Source: Cryptomeria japonica (lineage: Eukaryota; Streptophyta; Pinopsida; Cupressales; Cupressaceae). From it: a stretch of 64,000 bases of DNA. The position numbers and the translations under genes were made by a program. Shown here piece by piece: positions 59,029 through 64,000 of this stretch; position 1 is the first letter of the stretch, and every line of letters starts with the position of its first letter. The DNA is taken from NCBI RefSeq assembly GCF_030272615.1, contig NC_081406.1, positions 263,528,624-263,592,623 on the forward strand. Direction: 5' to 3'. The notes beneath the pieces were generated by a model. It ran no database searches. It was given only the letters and a program-made list of their open reading frames with translations, and was not told the DNA's origin.

Positions 59029-60086
59029 AACTCCTTACATGGAATGTTAGGGGCATGAATGCTCCTAACAAACAGTGTATCGTAAAATGATGCATTGCCA
59101 AATACAATCCAGAATTATTCTTAATACAAGAAACCAAACTTAATAGCAGTGAATTAACAAATTTAAAGAGAAAAATAGGTATCAGAGAGCTTGAAGGGCA
59201 ACCTACCTCTGGAGCATCTAGTGGACTAGCCATCATTTGGGATCCGAGGCTAGTCTCCTTCAGCATAATAAGTAAGACCTTGAACTGGATGTGTGGTAGA
59301 GTTGTGAGCCTCAAAAGCAACTTAAATTTCGCACTAATTAATGTTTATGGTCCTACACAAACACATGCAAAAAAGGGAGTCTGGGAGGAAATTGAGAATT
59401 ACCTTCTTAATGAATGTGATCAAACATGCCTCATTGGTGGAGATTTCAATGCAATTCTGGACCCCAAGGAAAAATGGGGGGGTATCAACAAGATGACTCA
59501 AACATGCTTAGACTTCAGGAATTGGATGCATAAATGCAACTTGTTAGATTTAACTGCCAAATGTGAGGCCTTTACCTAGAATAATAGAAGATGAGGTTTC
59601 TGCAATATTGCAGAAAAACTAGATAGATTTTTTCTATTTGGTAATCTGTCACAATCCTTTGATACCAGTGTCCTTCCCATCTCCAGATCAGATCATTTCC
59701 TGGTCCAATTAACTATAACAGAAGATCTTAAACCGACTAAAACCCCCTTTCGCTTTGAAAAAATGTGGTTCAGAGATGAAAATCTATTACAACTCATTGA
59801 AAAATGGTGGAACGACACCAACGTCATTGGCTCCAAAACCTTCAAAATAGTAACTAAACTTAAGAAGATCAAGCAACAATTAACAAGGTGGAACAGAGAT
59901 CACTTTGGAAATATCTTTTCACAAAAAATAGAGATTGAAAAGGAGATGGAGATTATTAATGAGGAAGTGATAAAGTATGGGATGAATGACCTCTTATATC
60001 AGCAGGAAAAAAGCAATCTGGCTCATTATGAGGAGATTTTAGCTCGTGAAGAGATCTTCTGGAAACAGAAATCTAGGGATAACTAG
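59025..60086 (+). pseudogene. LINE ORF2 endonuclease region
   Basis: ATG 59025-59027 overlaps the ORF1 stop as ATGA. MKLLTWNVRGMN is the start of an APE-type endonuclease. Further motifs are LFLIQETKL (catalytic Glu), ALINVYGPTQ, CLIGGDFNAIL and ISRSDHFLVQL (SDH). Together these carry the N, E, D, N and SDH residues needed to nick DNA. A helical linker (ITKLKKIKQQLTRWNRDHFG type) follows to LAREEIFWKQKSRDN. Stops at about 59088, 59577 and 59592 are single changes in frame. Confidence 0.87.
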
Positions 60087-60128
60087 CTCGTGAAGAGATC
60101 TTCTGGAAACAAAAATCTAGGGATAACT
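60041..60128 (+). repeat. 44-base tandem duplication in LINE ORF2
   Basis: AGCTCGTGAAGAGATCTTCT...GGATAACT occurs at 60041 and again at 60085 with one mismatch. Since 44 is not a multiple of three it shifts the frame. Removing one copy restores the frame into LDVGDRNTSFFHNS. Confidence 0.95.
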
Positions 60129-60681
60129 AGCTTGATGTTGGTGATAGAAACACGAGTTTCTTTCACAATAGCACTAAACATCGCAGAGCATTAAACAGAA
60201 TCAACAAAATCAAATTGGCATTAGGGAACTTTATTGACAACCCGGAAATCATTGCTAAAACTGTTGTGGGATATTTTGAGACTATCCTTAATTATTGGGA
60301 GGGCTCTAAATGGGCCAAGGAGAGTGAGTTCTTAAAAAATATTCCGAAATTAATATCAGAAGAAACAATTTAATGCTCAACAAAAAATTAACAAAAGAAG
60401 AAGTAGAATTAGCCTTATTTCAAATGGGTCCAAACAAGGCCCCTGGCCCCGATGGGTTCTCGGCTCTCTTCTATCAAAAATGTTGGAGCTTCATGGGTGG
60501 GGAAATCACTGAGGCCTTAGAAGGGATGAGAAACTCTGGGAAAATCCTTAGAGAACTTAATAATACCTTCGTCGCCCTTATCCCCAAAAAGGAGGTCGTG
60601 GAAAGTTTTGAGGACTTCCGCCCAATAGCTTTATGTAATACTCTATATAAATTACTCACTAAAACCCTAAATCAATGGTAA
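60129..60681 (+). pseudogene. LINE ORF2, start of reverse transcriptase only
   Basis: LDVGDRNTSFFHNSTKHRR is the usual pre-RT motif. After a second small frameshift near 60368 comes LTKEEVELALFQMGPNKAPG then PDGFSALFYQKCW, FVALIPKKE and FRPIALCNTLYKLLTKTL, the N-terminal fingers of LINE RT. The palm with the (Y/F)xDD active site is absent, and sequence continuity ends at about 60661. Confidence 0.85.
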
Positions 60682-61149
60682 ACTCCAGAGAGATTTTTTC
60701 ATCCCAGTAAGACATGTTGATGTAATAGCTTTATGTAGAGGCCTGAAGGTGGAAATCACTAATGAGTTTAAGGGGTAAACTCTACTTTATTTAGTTTTCA
60801 CCATTAATTAAAATAATCTAATAGCCCTATTTGTATTTCGTGAGATAAAATGTACCAACAATTTGTAATACTCATGGGGCCAAAAATTTCTTTTAGACCA
60901 TTGATTTTCATTAAGGTGAACAATACAAAGTCAATTTCAATCCCCATGAGCATTACAACTTGTAGGTGCAATTTACCTCATGGAATACAATGGAGATCAT
61001 TAGATCATATTTTAAATCAATGGTGACAACTAAAGATTGTTGACAACCCTAAAGTAACTAATAATTATGATATATTATTGGTGAATTAGTAAATAACCAA
61101 ACCCTAAATCTCCAGAGAGACATCAACATGTCTTACTGGGATGAAAAAA
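60662..61149. repeat. Foldback insert replacing most of the LINE RT
   Basis: The direct repeat AAACCCTAAATC...CTCCAGAGAG is at 60662-60692 and 61098-61118. Inside are inverted arms of ~110 bases (60769-60879 against 60942-61058; for example TCTAATAG against its complement, and TAATACTCATGGGG against CCCCATGAGCATTA). In addition, 60693-60723 is a perfect 31-base reverse complement of 61119-61149. It is MITE-like, with rearranged ends. Confidence 0.8.
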
Positions 61150-61682
61150 TGAGACTCAGATGGAAAGGCCTAATAACCCCTCCCTTCATGGGCAGGGGTT
61201 CCCTAGCAAATGAGCTATCTCGTAAGAATTGTGAATGGGTCCCTCCTATCAAGGGATGGTTTAAATTGAACTTTGATGGTGCTTCGCGAGGTAACCCTAG
61301 ACGAGCGGGTCTTGGCTGTAGCATCCACAATTCAAATGGGGAAGAGGTGGCCTTCATGGCTCTACCCTGTGGTTCTAGTACCAATAACATGGCATAAATG
61401 CAAGCATTGGATGCAGGGATTAACTTAAGCATGTTACTCAATATTAAGAAGATTGTCATTGAAGGTGATTCGGCTACTATCATCAATGCCCTCAGAAAGG
61501 GGTCTATGCCTGACTGGAAACTTAATGCTTCTTTGGAAAAAATCCTGACAAACATGAAAACATTTGATAGGACCATCTTTAACCACATTTACAGGGAGGG
61601 CAATAGGAGAGCTGACTTCCTTGCCAATTTGGGAGTTGATGGTAAGACATTGACTCATGTTGTTCCCAAAATCAACCCTTAA
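61128..61682 (+). pseudogene. LINE RNase H domain
   Basis: WVPPIKGWFKLNFDGASRGN (first catalytic Asp) begins a plant-type RNase H (RVT_3). IVIEGDSATIINAL supplies the next Glu/Asp residues and NHIYREGNRRADFLANLG the final His/Asp motif. One in-frame stop (TAA at 61395-61397) splits it after STNNMA. In the family this domain closes ORF2 and the stop at 61680-61682 is natural. Confidence 0.88.
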
Positions 61683-61854
61683 TCAATAAGTTGTTATAAC
61701 AAATGACTCTACATATAAATCTCTATAACTAAAACCGAATCTTCAAAACTCTCCTGCCTCATTTCATATAGAATCACTAATACCTTAGACACATAATTAA
61801 AACCCTATACTCTTGTATCCATACCTTAAACATGCTCATACATAACCATATACA

Positions 61855-61946
61855 TTTACAAATATATATAGGTATATACATATACATAAGAATATATGTA
61901 TATATACAACACATATATATCAGTATATATATATATACACTTTTTG

Positions 61947-62012
<66 letters not shown>

Positions 62013-62038
62013 TGTATATACATACATACATACATACA

Positions 62039-62092
<54 letters not shown>
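61855..62092. repeat. Compound microsatellite, TA / TATG / TACA
   Basis: About 13 TA units, then (GTAT)n, then (ACAT)n with n about 8 and 13, then about 13 TA units again. The GTAT and ACAT halves are reverse complements, so the array is a large perfect-to-near-perfect palindrome. Confidence 0.95.
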
Positions 62093-62096
<4 letters not shown>

Positions 62097-62993
62097 CGTA
62101 TACTGGTATAAAATCTATTCACTACACAGTGAATCAAGCAATCCATCTAAAATTCATGAATTGGGTATATAAAGATACCTGTGTGTAAATATAAGGGGAA
62201 GGTTATATATATATACATAGGTATCTATATAATCCATCCATTTAAAAACAAATATATTCACCACCTTTATAAACTCAAATATCCAAAATTAGGAATAAAA
62301 CAAACCCTGGCCAATTATAAAGATTTCCTCAAATATCTTCAGACAATCATATAACAATGAAGAGACTTTAGATTTTTAAAAAAATATAAAAGGAAAAAGA
62401 AGACGGGAAAAAACTCTTATAAGATAATAATTGAGATCGCTACCCAAAGCAAATAGCAATAATTAATCTGATCTCTATCTTTGCCACAATAAATAACGAA
62501 GATAGTATCAGTCACCACTGATGATTATGCTCTGCATTTAAATTCTCGAAGATCTCTGTCACGAGAATAATTGGTCCATAACTTAAAATATGGCCGATCA
62601 TTATTGGGGTGGGCGGGGTCCCCTTGATTAAGGATTAATCAACCCAAAATTATGAATCAAATAATATTAAAATGTAGAGTATGTGAGATCCCCCTGCTGT
62701 CTTAATAATTATGAGCTGTCAGAGATCTTGATTGTAGAGTATGCGAATGCCTCTATGTTCAAAATTATTTCGGGCTCCTTCTCATGATTTTACCTCTGTG
62801 GTCGTATCATTTTAGGTTATGTATTTTTTCGGAAACCAATGAATTCCTTCCAAAGTGGAGTTTTGGTAATTCATATTTTCAGATTATGATTCTCTGGAGA
62901 GTTTAAAACATTTAGCCTCAAGCCTTAGCTTAAGGTCTGTCAAGCGGATAAGCTACTATTTTCCTACGAAATCGTGTGGTGATTCTTGAGATA
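62093..62993. other. Intergenic, no gene seen
   Basis: AT-rich. It may contain the 5' untranslated sequence and promoter of the ORF at 62994, but no clear signal is recognised. Confidence 0.5.
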
Positions 62994-63569
62994 ATGGACA
63001 CCCCAATTAAATTATGTAGTTCAAAGAGACAAATGGCCTTTGAAGGTGCCATCACTCGGGACCGCCTTAAGCGCATTATGCGTCTCCCTCACACCTTGGT
63101 AATTGATGCTATGGAGAATATCTTAGGCCCTGATTTCCTCACCAACTCAGATAGAACTAGAGCCAATATAGACGTGGCCGCCATGTTTCTTGTTGTCATT
63201 ATGAGTTATACCAAAAGCCATGAAGATACCAGTGCTCTATGCAGAGAGGTCTTCGATGCCTCTATTCTGGGCGACCTTGAGAGGGTTTTAGTTAATATTG
63301 ACAATGATGGGACTATTCCGCGGCCAAGGAATTACGACATTCTCATTCGGAATAATAGGCCAGTGCCTCGGTTCCCCATTATCTCCATGGATGGAGAGCT
63401 AGTATCCGTGGAAAGGTCTGAGGTAATTAGCCGTAATGTTAACTTTTTGCTTTTCTTATTCCATGTGAGACTCCCTCCGAAGCCGACATGGTTTGAAGAC
63501 TACCTCAGAGCTGAGGGTCTGGTTTTGGAGGAGGATAGGGCTTCTTCTCCGTCCTCTAGGGAGGATTGA
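62994..63569 (+). CDS. Hypothetical protein, 191 residues, intact ORF
   Basis: It starts at ATG 62994 (MDTPIKLCSSKRQMAFEGAI) and is open to TGA 63567-63569. The protein is soluble and mixed charge with a likely helical core (LPHTLVIDAMENILGPDFLT, IDVAAMFLVVIMSY) and a Ser-rich tail (SSPSSRED). No known motif, signal peptide or membrane segment is recognised. The open frame and varied composition make it a better coding candidate than any other short frame in the non-genic parts. It may be a single-exon gene, one exon of a longer gene, or an accessory ORF of an unrecognised mobile element. Confidence 0.45.
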   Translation: MDTPIKLCSSKRQMAFEGAITRDRLKRIMRLPHTLVIDAMENILGPDFLTNSDRTRANIDVAAMFLVVIMSYTKSHEDTSALCREVFDASILGDLERVLVNIDNDGTIPRPRNYDILIRNNRPVPRFPIISMDGELVSVERSEVISRNVNFLLFLFHVRLPPKPTWFEDYLRAEGLVLEEDRASSPSSRED

Positions 63570-64000
63570 AGTGACTCTTCTTTCAGGGGGAGCATGCCTC
63601 CTTTTTTGATATAGCACTACATAGGTTGGTATATACGTGGACTTAAAGTTAAAGTACAATTATAGTTATTTGTATTATGTTTGAGATAGCAAACAGTATA
63701 GTAGTTTTAACAAACAAACTTAAGCATCATATAAAAAAAAAAAAACTAAATTAGTATGATATTTTACAAATTACTGTTACCAAAGGAACATGTAGGAACA
63801 ACTACTATATAGATATACATCACAAACTTGCTATTAAAATAGTTAAATAGATATTCTAGATAGACACTACTTTGGGTATCCACTTTGATTTATTTCGAGG
63901 GACATCTACTAGAGTTTTAATGCCATCTGTTGATGTTTTCTATATTTTGATGTCTCTATGTCAATTTTAAGCCGACCAACTTTACGTGGCTACCTTGCAA
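63570..64000. other. Window end, no gene seen
   Basis: AT-rich, with a short A-run at 63736-63746. Nothing else is recognised. Confidence 0.5.

Larger units (their letters stand above)
56929..61682 (+). mobile_element. Decayed plant LINE (non-LTR retrotransposon)
   Basis: Domain order is that of plant L1-type LINEs with RNase H: ORF1 with a DUF4283-like domain, ORF2 with an APE-type endonuclease, RT start, and a C-terminal RNase H. Most of RT is gone, replaced by a ~450-base foldback segment (60662-61149). The 5' end lies a little before 56929. No poly(A) tail or target duplication was identified; the 3' end may extend toward the microsatellite at 61850. Confidence 0.88.

Noticed and set aside
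60661-60675. AAACCCTAAA as a telomere-type repeat
   Set aside because: Only single copies occur at the two direct-repeat sites; there is no tandem telomeric array.
61777-62188. Tyr/Ile/Val and Cys/Met repeat peptides on both strands
   Set aside because: Translations of the TA/TATG/TACA microsatellite with no coding value.

Overview
This is a plant nuclear window, and a large repeat-filled genome is likely. The evidence is plant-type Copia and Gypsy retrotransposons nested several deep, an initiator-tRNA-Met type primer binding site (TGGTATCAGAGCC) in both fairly intact Copia elements, a plant LINE with a C-terminal RNase H, a plant mobile domain (PMD) gene, and GT-AG introns. A gymnosperm fits the style of the elements, but nothing seen here fixes the species. 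I see no rRNA, tRNA, CRISPR, phage or bacterial feature.

Layout. 1-426: Copia gag-protease scrap. 427-6625: 3' part of a Gypsy element, with an integrase tail, a long non-coding stretch, an antisense two-exon PMD gene (2668-5492, minus), a polypurine tract and the 3' LTR. About 6670-8174: end of a plus-strand Copia element with its LTR. 8175-15842: minus-strand Gypsy-like element with gag and a protease-like domain but no reverse transcriptase or integrase, holding a ~1.2 kb inverted repeat. 15843-20403: non-genic, except for a decayed partial copy (17470-19148) of the large gene further right.

20404-43349 is a nest resolved here to the base by target site duplications. Copia B (ATTCA) carries a solo LTR (39485-40843, GAAAC) and, at another point, an unclassified element C (24779-37449, GTACT). 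Element C in turn carries the younger Copia A (30608-37232). Element C is the least familiar object in the window. It has TG...CA ends and a 5-bp duplication but no LTR pair I can see, two clusters of near-perfect palindromes centred on GGACTTTAAAGTCC, and a decayed ~1.2k-codon reading frame of unknown function.

43350-46140 is non-genic. 47120-54131 (minus) is the one convincing host gene: three exons, an intact reading frame of about 2081 residues, very acidic and repetitive, with a hydrophobic segment at each end. Its last kilobases and 3' flank are duplicated at 17470-19148. 54132-56928 is upstream non-coding DNA with short tandem repeats. 56929-61682 is a decayed LINE: ORF1, an ATGA overlap to ORF2, endonuclease, start of RT, a foldback insert and RNase H. 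After a TA/TATG/TACA microsatellite, an intact 191-residue unknown ORF lies at 62994-63569.

Apart from the large gene, and possibly the last ORF, everything coding here is mobile-element sequence in decay. Coordinates of element ends with matching target duplications are firm; other element limits are approximate and marked so.
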